From the NCBI GenBank assembly GCA_012719395.1, contig JAAYAL010000012.1:1-51648 (forward strand): a stretch of 51,648 nt of DNA, in the 5' to 3' direction. Numbering within the stretch: position 1 is the first letter of the stretch; each line of letters opens with the position of its first letter. Origin of the DNA: Gaiellales bacterium (GTDB lineage: Bacteria > Actinomycetota > Thermoleophilia > RBG-16-64-13). The notes under the pieces are model-generated. The model did not search any database and was not told the origin of the DNA. It saw only the letters and a program-made list of their open reading frames with translations. Position numbers and translations under genes: made by a program. Below are positions 43,605-51,648 of this stretch, in pieces.

Positions 43605-45071
43605 ATGACAGCCAACGGCTCGGTCCGAGTCCGCTTCGCTCCCAGTCCCACCGGCAGCCTTCACATCGGGAGCGCGCGCACAGCTCTCTTCAACTACCTC
43701 TTCGCGCGGCATCAGGGCGGGACCTTCGTGCTGCGTATCGAGGACACGGACCTGAAGCGCTCGCTGCGTGAACACGAGCACAGCATCACCCGAGATCTGC
43801 GCTGGCTGGGGCTGTCCGCGGATGAAAGCCCGGATGCGGGTGGTCCTTTCGGACCTTATCGTCAGAGCGAAAGGGTGCGTCTTTACGAGGAGGGCGTGCA
43901 GCGGCTGCTGCGCGAGGGACACGCCTACCGCTGTTTCTGCACGCAGGAGCGGCTGGACGCCTTGAAGGATGCGCAGTTGGCCCGGGGGGACATGCCCAAG
44001 TACGACGGCTGCTGCGCTGCCCTCGGTCTGGACGAAGTGGAGAGGCGTCTGGCCGCGGGGGAGAAGGCCACCGTGCGTTTCCGGGTTCCCCCGGGGGACG
44101 TAACCTACCATGACCTGATCCGTGGCACGCTCACCTTCCGCTCGGAAGTCATCGGTGACTTCATCGTCAAGCGTACCGACGGCGGCTACTCCTACAACTA
44201 CGCGGTGGTGGTTGATGATCTTGGCATGAAGATCACCCACGTCATTCGCGGCGAGGACCACATCACCAACACCGCTCGGCAACTCATGCTCTTTCGCGCC
44301 CTGGGGGTGGAACCTCCAACCTACGCCCACCATTCCATGATCCTGGCGCCGGACGGGAGCAAGCTCTCCAAGCGTCATGGCGCCACCAGTGTGGGCGAGT
44401 TCCGTGATCTGGGCTACCTGCCGGAAGCGGTGGTCAATTACCTGGCCCTGCTGGCCTGGCACCCCAGTGACGAGCGAGAGCTGTTCCGCCTTGACGAACT
44501 GGTGGAAGCTTTCACCATGGAACGGGTGTCGCGCAGCCCGGCCATACTGGATGTGGACAAGCTGAATTGGCTCAACGGCGTCTATATCCGCGGCTTGGCC
44601 GTGGAAGACTTGGCCGAGCGCGTGGAGCTCTACCTGAGCGAGGCCGGCCTGGTCTTCCAGCCGGTGCAACGAGAGGTGGTGACGGCCGCCATCCAGACCA
44701 GCCTGGTCACGCTGGAAGAGGCACCCAAGTATGCGGCTGTGTTCGCCGACGAGCCGGATGTGGCCTCCTCTCCCTTGCTCGCGGTCCTCAAGGCACCGGG
44801 TGTGGCTGACGTCTTCGAGTTGCTGGAGGAAGCGTTGGCACAGTTCAACGGGGAATACTTGACGGTGGAGGACGGCCGGGCGGTCATGCACCTTGTGGCC
44901 GGCGCCTGCAAGCAGCGCGGGCTCAAGGGCAAGGCCATCTACATGCCATTGCGGGTTGCCCTTACCGGCCGCGATCAGGGCCCGGAGCTGTTCTACTTGG
45001 TGGCGGGGTTGGGCCGTGGTCGCATACAGGCTCGGCTGGCGGCCGCCCGCCGTCTGCTGTCCGCCGCCTGA
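43605..45071 (+). CDS. gltX: glutamyl-tRNA synthetase
   Basis: 488 residues, ATG 43605 with SD GAGGGAGG. The HIGH motif is in APSPTGSLHIGSARTALFN and the KMSKS equivalent is SKLSKRHG. RIEDTDLKRS binds glutamate/ATP. The zinc-finger region CFCTQERL ... YDGCC keeps three of the four E. coli ligand positions; the last His is Ala. It stands 61 bases after ispF and 138 before cysS. Whether it also charges tRNA-Gln cannot be judged, as gatCAB is not in the window. Confidence 0.95.
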   Translation: MTANGSVRVRFAPSPTGSLHIGSARTALFNYLFARHQGGTFVLRIEDTDLKRSLREHEHSITRDLRWLGLSADESPDAGGPFGPYRQSERVRLYEEGVQRLLREGHAYRCFCTQERLDALKDAQLARGDMPKYDGCCAALGLDEVERRLAAGEKATVRFRVPPGDVTYHDLIRGTLTFRSEVIGDFIVKRTDGGYSYNYAVVVDDLGMKITHVIRGEDHITNTARQLMLFRALGVEPPTYAHHSMILAPDGSKLSKRHGATSVGEFRDLGYLPEAVVNYLALLAWHPSDERELFRLDELVEAFTMERVSRSPAILDVDKLNWLNGVYIRGLAVEDLAERVELYLSEAGLVFQPVQREVVTAAIQTSLVTLEEAPKYAAVFADEPDVASSPLLAVLKAPGVADVFELLEEALAQFNGEYLTVEDGRAVMHLVAGACKQRGLKGKAIYMPLRVALTGRDQGPELFYLVAGLGRGRIQARLAAARRLLSAA

Positions 45072-45123
45072 GGCCTGGGACCAGATCCGGCGCGGGCAGG
45101 GCCGTGGGTTTGTCCGGGGGTGG

Positions 45124-45132
45124 TGCTAAGAT
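45124..45132 (+). promoter_or_regulatory. extended -10 promoter of cysS
   Basis: TGCTAAGAT fits the extended -10 pattern in the 138-base gltX-cysS gap. Transcription would start near 45139, leaving a 70-base leader, too short for a T-box. Confidence 0.45.
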
Positions 45133-45209
45133 TGGCTACCTCGTCGCGCAGCGTGCCACTCAGGGCGCCTGTGTCCCCGGGAGTACCACGCCACAGAAGG
45201 AGAGCTGGG

Positions 45210-46613
45210 ATGCGCCTGTATGACTCGCTGACCCAGGAGAAGCGAGATTTCGTCCCCCGGGACGGAGACCACGTCACCATGTACTTCTGTGGCCCCACGG
45301 TCTACAACTACGTGCATTTGGGCAACGCCCGGCCCTTTGTGCTATCGCTGGTGGCCAAGCGCTTCTTCCAGTCGGTGGGCTGGAAGGTAACGTTGGTGGA
45401 GAACATCACGGACATCGATGACCGCATCATCAACAAGGCTCAGAAAGAGGGGCGCACGGCCCGGGAGGTGGCGGAGGAGTTCGCCGCCGCCTACATTGAG
45501 GATACCAATCGGCTAGGCTTGGGCCGGCCGGACATCGAGCCCTGTGCCACGGAGCACGTGTCGGAAATCGTCGCGCTCATCGAGCGGCTCATCGCCAACG
45601 GCCACGCCTACGCGGTCGCCAACGGTGACGTGTACTACAAGGTCGAAAGCTTCGGGGCCTACGGGAAGCTGTCCAAGCAGCGCATTGAAGAGATGCAGCA
45701 CGGCGCCCGTGTCACGCCGGGGGAGGAGAAGGACAGCCCGCTGGACTTCGCGCTGTGGAAAGCGGCCAAGCCGGGCGAGCCCTCCTGGTCCAGCCCCTGG
45801 GGCCAGGGGCGGCCTGGGTGGCATATCGAGTGCTCGGCCATGGGTCTGAAGTACCTGGGGGAGGGCTTCGACATTCACGGTGGCGGTCGGGACCTCATCT
45901 TCCCGCATCACGAGAACGAGATCGCGCAGAGCGAGGGAGCGCTGGGTGGGGACTTCGTCCGCTTCTGGGTGCACAACGGCATGCTGAACACGCGGGACGA
46001 GAAGATGTCCAAGAGCATCGGCAACATCTTCCTGTTGCGCGAGGCGCTGAAGGAGTATCGGCCGGAGACGCTGATCTGCTTCTTCGTCAGCAGCCACTAC
46101 CGCAGCCCCATCGAGTTCAGCGCCGATTCGCTGGCGGAGGCGGGACAGCAGGTGGAGCGCCTGCGCAACGTCTTTCGGGCATTGGTCGACTACCAGGGCC
46201 CCTCGGTGGCCGATGCCCCGGGTGACGCGGAGCTGACGGCGGCAGTGGAGAAGTATCGCGGGGCCCACCGCGAGGCCATGGCGGATGATCTCAACACCGG
46301 GGGTGCGCTGGGCGAAGTGTTCGCGCTGGCCCGCGAGGTCAATGCGGCCTTGGCGGCGAAGACGGTGTCTGAGGCGGCGGTGGAGCAGGCCAGGCAGGCC
46401 CTGTCGGACATGGTCTACGTGTTGGGTTTGGACGCCGTGACGCGCACGGCCCAGGAGGTGCCGGCGGAGGTGCTGGTGCTGGCCGAGGCGCGCGCCCGCG
46501 CCCGCGCCGAGCGCAAGTTCGCCGAGGCGGACCGCCTGCGCGACGAGATCGCCGCCGCCGGCTTCGAGGTACGCGATGTGCCCGATGGCTTCAGAGTCGT
46601 CCCGCGGGAGTAG
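45210..46613 (+). CDS. cysS: cysteinyl-tRNA synthetase
   Basis: 467 residues from ATG 45210 (AAGGAGAG upstream); a longer in-frame start at 45120 overlaps the promoter and adds an Arg/Pro-rich stretch. YFCGPTVYNYVHLGNARPF contains the first zinc Cys and the HIGH-type motif. WHIECSAMGLKYLGEGFDIHGGGRDLIFPHHENE completes the zinc site, and DEKMSKSIGN is KMSKS. The last 38 bases overlap rlmB. In Bacillus cysE precedes cysS; it is absent here. Confidence 0.95.
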   Translation: MRLYDSLTQEKRDFVPRDGDHVTMYFCGPTVYNYVHLGNARPFVLSLVAKRFFQSVGWKVTLVENITDIDDRIINKAQKEGRTAREVAEEFAAAYIEDTNRLGLGRPDIEPCATEHVSEIVALIERLIANGHAYAVANGDVYYKVESFGAYGKLSKQRIEEMQHGARVTPGEEKDSPLDFALWKAAKPGEPSWSSPWGQGRPGWHIECSAMGLKYLGEGFDIHGGGRDLIFPHHENEIAQSEGALGGDFVRFWVHNGMLNTRDEKMSKSIGNIFLLREALKEYRPETLICFFVSSHYRSPIEFSADSLAEAGQQVERLRNVFRALVDYQGPSVADAPGDAELTAAVEKYRGAHREAMADDLNTGGALGEVFALAREVNAALAAKTVSEAAVEQARQALSDMVYVLGLDAVTRTAQEVPAEVLVLAEARARARAERKFAEADRLRDEIAAAGFEVRDVPDGFRVVPRE

Positions 46614-47463
46614 TGCGCGGCCTGGGGTCCACCCCGCGCCTGGGGCACGGCAACCGCGCCGTGGGCCACAGCGCTCCATCGGTCGCTTGGGGGAGGGATC
46701 TCACGCCTCGGGGACGCGTCGGCCCGCCGCAATCGCCCCCAATCGCCTGATCTACGGCATCAACCCCGTGCGCGAAGCGCTTGGAGGGAATCGCCGTCTT
46801 CATCGAGTCTGGTACCACGAGTCGGTGGCAGGGCGGGATCTGTCCGCGCAGTTTCAGGCCTGGGCATGCGCGGCCGGCCAACCCGTGGGGCGTCTGCTCC
46901 CGGCCCCGGTGGAGGAACTGGTGGCGCTATCCGGTGCACTGGATCACCAAGGGCTGGTGGCCGAGGCCGATGCTTATGCTTATGCCGACCCGGAGCACGT
47001 GCTGCAGAGCAACTCTCTGCTGCTGGCGCTGGATCGCATCCAGGATCCACAGAATCTGGGGGCCATCATCCGCTCGGCGGAGATCGCCGGGGCAGCGGTT
47101 GTCATCCCGCGCCACCGCGCAGCGGAAGTGACTGGGGCGGTGGTCAAGGCGGCGGCCGGTGCCACTGAGCATGCGGCGGTGGCCCGGGTCCGCAACCTGG
47201 CCGACTTCATCGCGGAGGCTCAGGGGGCGGGTTTCTGGGTTTACGGGGCGGCCGCGCGGGGTGGATTGTATGACGAGCAGGACTATCGGGCACGGACCGT
47301 GTTCGTGCTGGGCTCGGAAGGGGAAGGGCTGGGTAGCAGGGTGGAGGCGGCGTGCGACGTGTTGGTGGGCATCCCGCAGTCGGGAAAGGTGGGGTCGCTC
47401 AACGTGAGCGTGGCGGCGGCTGTCTTGCTGTTCGAGGCCGTGCGGCAGCGGAGGTCGCCGTGA
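46576..47463 (+). CDS. rlmB: 23S rRNA 2'-O-methyltransferase, RlmB/TrmH family
   Basis: 295 residues from ATG 46576, with GAGGT six bases upstream, inside the end of cysS. The first ~55 residues are a Pro/Arg/Ser-rich extension before LIYGINPVREALGG, the family substrate-binding start. The SPOUT domain shows LDRIQDPQNLGAIIRSAEIAG, VLGSEGEGLG and PQSGKVGSLNVSVAAAVLLFE, the three SAM-knot motifs. It methylates ribose of a guanosine in 23S rRNA (G2251 in E. coli) or a related site. Confidence 0.92.
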   Translation: MCPMASESSRGSSARPGVHPAPGARQPRRGPQRSIGRLGEGSHASGTRRPAAIAPNRLIYGINPVREALGGNRRLHRVWYHESVAGRDLSAQFQAWACAAGQPVGRLLPAPVEELVALSGALDHQGLVAEADAYAYADPEHVLQSNSLLLALDRIQDPQNLGAIIRSAEIAGAAVVIPRHRAAEVTGAVVKAAAGATEHAAVARVRNLADFIAEAQGAGFWVYGAAARGGLYDEQDYRARTVFVLGSEGEGLGSRVEAACDVLVGIPQSGKVGSLNVSVAAAVLLFEAVRQRRSP

Positions 47464-48014
47464 CCGTTTACCTCATCGACGGCTACAACCTCCTGCACGC
47501 ACTCGTGAAGGCGGAGAACCGGGGCGCCGGCCCCGGAATGGACCTGGAGCGGGAGCGCGAGCGCTTGGTGGACCGCTTGGCCAGCTTCATGGGCGGGACC
47601 AACGACCGGGCCATCGCCGTGTTTGACTCCAGGCAGGCCAGACTGGAGCGGGCACAAACGGTCTCACCCAACGTTGAAGTGTACTATGGGTCTCTACGCC
47701 GGTCAGCCGACACTATCATTGAGCGCGCTGCTTACCGCCTGCGCCGTGATGAGACCATCGTGGTGGTGACCTCGGATTATGTGTTGCAGCAAACGGTGTT
47801 CTCGCCCGGGGTGGGCAACCATCCGGTGGTGCGACAGTCTTCGGCGCAGTTCATCGCTGAGTTGCGGACCGATGCTACGAACGTGACTCGGCGCAGCGTG
47901 GGACCGGCGGTGGAGCGCAGGGTGGAAGACGCCCTGGCGCCGGGTGTAGCCGAGCATCTCCGTCAGTTGCGGGATGACCTCCTGCAGGGAAGGGGCCCGG
48001 CTGGTGACCAATAA
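47460..48014 (+). CDS. NYN (YacP-type) ribonuclease-like protein
   Basis: 184 residues from GTG 47460, overlapping the rlmB stop (GTGA). YLIDGYNLLHAL at the N-terminus, AIAVFDSRQ, YYGSLRRSADTIIERAAYR and VVVTSDYVLQQTVF are the acidic motifs of the NYN/PIN-like YacP family, which in Bacillus (Rae1) cleaves ribosome-bound mRNA. The position between rlmB and sigH matches Bacillota order. Cleavage activity is inferred from the family only. Confidence 0.9.
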   Translation: MTVYLIDGYNLLHALVKAENRGAGPGMDLERERERLVDRLASFMGGTNDRAIAVFDSRQARLERAQTVSPNVEVYYGSLRRSADTIIERAAYRLRRDETIVVVTSDYVLQQTVFSPGVGNHPVVRQSSAQFIAELRTDATNVTRRSVGPAVERRVEDALAPGVAEHLRQLRDDLLQGRGPAGDQ

Positions 48015-50241
48015 CCCGGGCATCGCCGCCATGATGGCTTCCGCTGCGACGCTCTGCACGGTGCTGGCCGTCTGGGTGCTGCGGCGTGGCCACGGCGTGC
48101 GCGGGGCTGGGGCCTTCGGCGCGATGATGGTGGCCGCCGTTGTCTGGTCGGCCAGCGCCGCCTTCGAAGCCGGGCTGGGCGATATCGCCGCCAAGATGTG
48201 GGCGGCGAGAGTGGGTTACATCGGGACGCTCAGCGTCCCCGTCCTGTGGTTCGTGTTTGCCTCTGTCTACTCGGGACGGGACCGGTGGGTGACTAGGCGC
48301 AGCCTGGTGCTGTTGGCTCTGATTCCGATCCTGAGCTTCGTGCTGGTGGCCACCACCGAGTATCACGGGCTGGTCTGGACCGGTACCACGTTGGACAGCA
48401 GCACGGGCACCATCCTCTACCGGCATGGGGTCGTCTTCTGGGTGCTCGCCGTTCTGGGATACGTGTTCATGCTGGTGGGGGTTGTCTATGTGCTTGACAT
48501 GGCTGCCGGTTCCCGGACCGTGTACAGGCTGCAGGCGGGAGTCATCGCCGCTGCGGTGATCATCACCTGGATAGCCAATCTAGCTTACCTCTTGGGCTTC
48601 AGTCCCTGGGCGGGCGTCGATTTGGCGCCGTTGGCGTTCACCTTCACCGGGTGTCTCGTGGCCTGGGCGCTGATCGGCTTGGGTCTCTTCCGCCTGGTCC
48701 CGGTGGCGAATGAGACGTTGCTGTCCAACGTCTCTGACGCCGTGCTGGTGTTGGACGTGAACGGTGCGCTGGCAGATGCCAACCCCTTCGCCGTGCGGTG
48801 GTTGGGACTGAATATCCGCAAGGCCGTGGGCCGGCCGGCGCGCGAGGTACTGGCGGCGTGGCCGCCGGTGGTGGACCTGGTGGAGCGGCTGCAGGAGGGC
48901 AAACACGACGGCCGGTTGCAGGGGGCCGACCCCAAGGCGGAGCCGCGGGATATGGAGATCGCGCTTTCGCGAGTGGTGAGCCCCCGGGGGCAGCGGATGG
49001 GTTGGCTTCTGGTCTTGCACGATGTCACTGAGCGCACGCGGGCGCAGGAGGCATTGCTCACGACCCAAACGCAGTTGATGGACGATATCGCTGAGCGACG
49101 CCGTCTGGAGGCGGAGAACTCCCGGTTGCTGGAGGAGGCGCACAGGAGGGCGGAGGAGGCGGAGACGCTGCGTATGGCCGGGGCGGCGGTGGTGGCCTCC
49201 CTCAATCTGGACGAGGCCATAGACCGGATCCTGGAGGAGTTGGCACGGGTTGTGCCCTACGAGAGCGCCCTCGTGCAGCTGCTTCGCGATGGCGGCTTCG
49301 AGGTGGTGGGGCAGCGAGGCTTTGATTCTGAGCGTGACCTGGTGGGCCGAATACTCCCCCTGGCCCGTTTTGGCCCGGCGCGTTGCGTGTACGAGAAACG
49401 GCGCGCCGTGTGGCTGGCCGACTGGCACAAGATGGGTAGCCGTCTTGTGCCCGGGCGGGAGCACACGCACTCCTGGCTGGGGGTGCCGCTCATGGTACAC
49501 GACCGGCTGGTGGGAATGATGGTGCTTGATGACCGCGATGTCGGGCGGTTCACCGCCGACCACGCCCGACTGGCAGAGGCCTTCGCGGACCAAGTGGCCG
49601 TGGCCCTGGAGAATGCCCGCCTGTTTGCCGAAGCGCAGGCTCTGGCAGTGACCGACCCGCTGACAGGGCTTCGAAACCGCCGCCATTTCTATGAGGAGGG
49701 GGGGCGCGAGTTTGCCAGAGCGCGGCGCTATCCTCCGAAGCCGCTGGGCTGCCTTATGCTGGACATCGACCGCTTCAAGCTGGTCAACGATCGTTACGGA
49801 CATCTGGTGGGTGACGCCGTACTGCGTGGACTGGCTCGGGTGTGCCGGCGTGAGCTGCGGATGGTGGACCTGTTCGTCCGTTTTGGAGGTGAGGAATTCG
49901 TAGTGCTGGTGCCGGAAACGGATTCCGTCGGGGCAAGAGCTGTCGCGGAGCGCCTCCGGCTCGCTGTGGCCTACGCCCGCTTCGACCGACTGCTCGATGG
50001 CCCCGACCTGCCTGAAGGTCCGCCCCTGCCTCGGGTGACGGTGAGCGTGGGTGTAGCCGCCCTCACCGCGGAATGCTCCAACCTGGACCAACTGGTGGGC
50101 CTGAGTGACCGGGCGCTGTACCTGGCGAAACAGCAGGGCCGCAATCGAGTCTGCGTGTGGGAGGAGCCGGAGGAGGCGGATGGAGTCGGCGCCAGGGCGG
50201 CGCCAGGTGGCGCAGGTGAAGCGGCGGGCACAGACCTCTGA
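48004..50241 (+). CDS. membrane diguanylate cyclase with 7TM, PAS, GAF and GGDEF domains
   Basis: 745 residues from GTG 48004 (SD GGGAAGGGG), overlapping yacP by 11 bases. Seven hydrophobic helices (about 8-225) resemble the 7TM sensor region found on some histidine kinases. A PAS domain (about 238-345), a short coiled coil (345-395) and a GAF domain (about 398-545) follow. The GGDEF domain has LMLDIDRFKLVNDRYGHLVGD and an intact RFGGEEF. The inhibitory site is also intact: RMVD, four residues before RFGG, as in PleD. It should make cyclic-di-GMP in response to an unknown ligand. This gene is an insertion relative to the usual yacP-sigH order. Confidence 0.92.
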   Translation: MTNNPGIAAMMASAATLCTVLAVWVLRRGHGVRGAGAFGAMMVAAVVWSASAAFEAGLGDIAAKMWAARVGYIGTLSVPVLWFVFASVYSGRDRWVTRRSLVLLALIPILSFVLVATTEYHGLVWTGTTLDSSTGTILYRHGVVFWVLAVLGYVFMLVGVVYVLDMAAGSRTVYRLQAGVIAAAVIITWIANLAYLLGFSPWAGVDLAPLAFTFTGCLVAWALIGLGLFRLVPVANETLLSNVSDAVLVLDVNGALADANPFAVRWLGLNIRKAVGRPAREVLAAWPPVVDLVERLQEGKHDGRLQGADPKAEPRDMEIALSRVVSPRGQRMGWLLVLHDVTERTRAQEALLTTQTQLMDDIAERRRLEAENSRLLEEAHRRAEEAETLRMAGAAVVASLNLDEAIDRILEELARVVPYESALVQLLRDGGFEVVGQRGFDSERDLVGRILPLARFGPARCVYEKRRAVWLADWHKMGSRLVPGREHTHSWLGVPLMVHDRLVGMMVLDDRDVGRFTADHARLAEAFADQVAVALENARLFAEAQALAVTDPLTGLRNRRHFYEEGGREFARARRYPPKPLGCLMLDIDRFKLVNDRYGHLVGDAVLRGLARVCRRELRMVDLFVRFGGEEFVVLVPETDSVGARAVAERLRLAVAYARFDRLLDGPDLPEGPPLPRVTVSVGVAALTAECSNLDQLVGLSDRALYLAKQQGRNRVCVWEEPEEADGVGARAAPGGAGEAAGTDL

Positions 50242-50297
50242 TCTGCAGTGATGGGGGGCTTCCTCTCGGCCGGGAAAGACGCTCTCTGCACAAAGAC

Positions 50298-50325
50298 TTG
50301 CAGAAATCCTAGATTGCACTAGAAT
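50298..50325 (+). promoter_or_regulatory. sigH promoter
   Basis: TTGCAG (50298-50303), a 16-base spacer and TAGAAT (50320-50325). Transcription would begin near 50332, so an ATG at 50324, inside the -10, is not the sigH start. Confidence 0.55.
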
Positions 50326-50374
50326 GGGCACCAGGTGGTTGCCGAACAAAGCGCAAGGGAGACACGCGGCGAAC

Positions 50375-51022
50375 ATGGAACGGTCGATTCCAGCTGAATA
50401 CCCGCTGGTGGATTGGGATGATGAGGAGCAGCTGGTAGTACTGGCCAAGAACGGGAACCATGAGGCCGCCCGGCGCCTTCTCAGCCGCTACCACCAGTTC
50501 GTGCGCATCAAAGCCATCTCCTACTTCCTGGCGGGAGGAGAGAGTGACGATCTCATCCAGGAAGGCTACATCGGCTTGTACAAGGCCATCCGTGACTACC
50601 AGCCGGAGCGTGCAGCCAGCTTCCGCAGCTTTGCCGAGCTGTGCGTGACGCGCCAGATCATCACAGCGATCAAGACGGCGTCTCGCCAGAAACACTTCCC
50701 CCTCAATTCCTACGTGAGCTTCAGCTACTGCCCTGCCGGAACGGACGCGGAGAATTGGACTTTGGCCGACCTCATCCCCGCCGGCCGCTCCGCCGACCCG
50801 GTGACGCAGGTGATAAGCTCGGAGGAATTGGGGAGTCTCACCGGGTGCCTGACCACGCTGCTCAGCCCGCTGGAGTCCAAGGTGCTGAGGCACTACCTGG
50901 AGGGGATGTCCTACGAGTCCATCGCCGCCCGGGTTGGGCACGACACCAAGACGGTGGACAACGCCCTGCAGCGAGTGAAGCGGAAGGTGACCATGCACCT
51001 GGAGTCCCGCCGGGTGGTCTGA
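50375..51022 (+). CDS. sigH: RNA polymerase sigma factor, SigH family
   Basis: 215 residues from ATG 50375; an in-frame ATG at 50324 falls inside the -10 box. Region 2 has LIQEGYIGLYKAIRDYQPERAASFRSFAELCVTRQIITAIKTASRQKHFPLNSYVSF, nearly as in Bacillus sigma-H, and region 4 has YESIAARVGHDTKTVDNALQRVKRKV. Group and position after yacP both match the stationary-phase/competence/early-sporulation factor of Bacillota. No anti-sigma gene is adjacent. In this lineage its regulon is unknown; a role in sporulation cannot be assumed. Confidence 0.93.
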   Translation: MERSIPAEYPLVDWDDEEQLVVLAKNGNHEAARRLLSRYHQFVRIKAISYFLAGGESDDLIQEGYIGLYKAIRDYQPERAASFRSFAELCVTRQIITAIKTASRQKHFPLNSYVSFSYCPAGTDAENWTLADLIPAGRSADPVTQVISSEELGSLTGCLTTLLSPLESKVLRHYLEGMSYESIAARVGHDTKTVDNALQRVKRKVTMHLESRRVV

Positions 51023-51107
51023 GCACGCGGCGTTGTGCGCCTTTCCGGCCCGGCCGCGGCCGACCAGCCGCAGGCCACGATACGTGCCGGTACAGTACTC
51101 CTCGCCG

Positions 51108-51320
51108 CTACACTCCCCAATTCGCGTTGACGAGGGCCAGCGCCAGCGGGGGCGCCTCTGGTGCCCCGCCCTGCCAGGGCTGAGCCACGACGAGCACGAG
51201 CAACAGACATGCCAGCAGCGTCAGGCACAGCACCATGCGTGCCCGCTTGGCTCGCTTCCGGCGTTGGCGCGTGATCCGGCGCATCTTGACCCGGTAGACA
51301 GTGTAAGAGCACGTGGACAT
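51108..51320 (-). CDS. possible small single-helix membrane protein
   Basis: 70 residues from ATG 51320 (minus strand). A very basic N-terminal half (RRITRQRRKRAKRAR) is followed by one hydrophobic helix (about residues 29-45) and a short Pro/Ala-rich tail, like a type II anchor. No SD is visible; a GATAAT (51369-51374, minus) may be its -10. It is convergent with sigH. No family is recognised, and the ORF may be spurious. Confidence 0.4.
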   Translation of the reverse strand: MSTCSYTVYRVKMRRITRQRRKRAKRARMVLCLTLLACLLLVLVVAQPWQGGAPEAPPLALALVNANWGV

Positions 51321-51408
51321 GCGGTGAGCATAGACACAGCCTCGGACAGAAAAACGAGAGAAGGGCGCATTATCCCCGTCGATCATGCCCCCGTCCGGCG
51401 AAGATGCC

Positions 51409-51438
51409 TTGATAGGGGGCGAGGCGGGGCCGTAGAAT
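51409..51438 (+). promoter_or_regulatory. tRNA-Thr promoter
   Basis: TTGATA (51409-51414), an 18-base spacer and TAGAAT (51433-51438). Transcription would start near 51445, seven bases before the mature tRNA. Confidence 0.65.
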
Positions 51439-51451
51439 CGTTGTCACACAG

Positions 51452-51523
51452 GCCGGCGTAGCTCAACGGAAGAGCAACTGATTTGTAATCAGTAGGTTGG
51501 GGGTTCGATTCCCTTCGCCGGCT
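51452..51523 (+). tRNA. tRNA-Thr (anticodon UGU)
   Basis: A full cloverleaf: acceptor GCCGGCG pairs with CGCCGGC, the D-stem is GCTC/GAGC, the anticodon stem ACTGA/TCAGT closes a loop TTTGTAA with anticodon TGT, and the T-arm contains GGTTCGATTCC. The discriminator is T and CCA is not encoded. In Bacillota tRNA genes, rpmG and secE often follow sigH; here a mobile-element end follows the tRNA within 15 bases. Confidence 0.95.
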
Positions 51524-51537
51524 TAGGGCCTATCCCG

Positions 51538-51648
51538 CTAGGCCGCAACCAGGGCTGCCTGCAGGGCTGCGACTCGGGCCTTCTTGAAGGCGATGAGGCC
51601 ACCGGCCAACATCAAGAGGGCCAGGTGGTTCTCGTCCTTCTTGGACCA
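51538..51648 (-). CDS. C-terminal fragment, probable IS transposase
   Basis: 36 codons of a minus-strand frame enter from the right edge and end at a TAG (51538-51540). The sequence WSKKDENHLALLMLAGGLIAFKKARVA resembles the helical end of IS5/IS4-family transposases. TTAGGGCCTATCCCG (51523-51537), between tRNA and stop, looks like the outer end of an element, with TTAG in the form of an IS5-type target. The family is a guess until the rest is seen. Confidence 0.45.
   Translation of the reverse strand, partial: WSKKDENHLALLMLAGGLIAFKKARVAALQAALVAA

Noticed and set aside
45072-45209. T-box riboswitch in front of cysS
   Set aside because: The leader after the likely promoter is only about 70 bases, with no specifier-loop or antiterminator elements.

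Overview
The window is about 51.6 kb of GC-rich, densely packed bacterial chromosome with many GTG and TTG starts, 1-14 bp gene overlaps and good Shine-Dalgarno (SD) sequences. The gene order points to a deep-branching actinobacterium: tilS-hpt-ftsH-folE-folP-folB-folK ... coaX-lysS-clpC is the order known from Actinobacteria such as Mycobacterium. The second half also follows the Bacillota arrangement mcsA-mcsB-clpC-radA-disA-yacL-ispD-ispF-gltX-cysS-rlmB-yacP-sigH. Ser/Thr-rich linkers on exported proteins and S-layer homology (SLH) modules suggest a monoderm cell wall. The organism assignment is inference; there is no rRNA here.

Region 1 (1-6.9 kb) is a catabolic cassette. It holds the tail of a probable flavin enoate reductase, an acyl-CoA ligase, a short-chain dehydrogenase and an acyl-CoA dehydrogenase. 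An unusual protein with a phosphohistidine swivelling domain and a Trp-rich ten-helix membrane protein follow. A strong hairpin at 6867-6900 closes it. Region 2 (6.9-11.6 kb) has a zinc-ribbon membrane protein, a divergent subtilisin-SLH protease and succinyl-CoA ligase (sucCD).

Region 3 (11.7-14.9 kb) is a self-contained Fur/Zur-family regulator plus zinc/manganese ABC transporter operon. A perfect 7-1-7 palindrome lies next to its promoter. Region 4 (14.9-20.1 kb) is mostly minus strand: a B3/B4-like protein with a zinc alcohol dehydrogenase, a membrane GGDEF/HD-GYP cyclic-di-GMP protein, a divergent polysaccharide deacetylase lipoprotein, a molybdopterin oxidoreductase and a ferredoxin.

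Region 5 (20.2-34.4 kb) is a long housekeeping run: tilS, hpt, ftsH, folate (folE-P-B-K), NAD (nadA-B-C), coaX, dusB, greA and lysS. Region 6 (34.5-51.0 kb) is the stress and second-messenger run: mcsA, an mcsB homologue stripped of its kinase motifs, clpC, radA, disA (c-di-AMP), a PIN-TRAM protein, ispD/ispF, gltX, cysS, rlmB, yacP, a membrane diguanylate cyclase and sigH. The window ends with tRNA-Thr(UGU) abutting a probable insertion-sequence end.

The most interesting points are: (i) the McsB pseudokinase beside a ClpC that keeps its phospho-arginine pocket glutamates; (ii) radA with an intact N-terminal zinc finger but no standard start codon, plus a perfect 19-bp hairpin in its linker; (iii) an RNA hairpin covering the SD of ftsH; (iv) the Zur-type operator; and (v) a 16-bp palindrome between the cyclic-di-GMP protein and the deacetylase. 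No CRISPR array, prophage or rRNA is visible, and no gene-free stretch exceeds about 300 bases apart from the sigH-tRNA interval, which holds only a doubtful small ORF.
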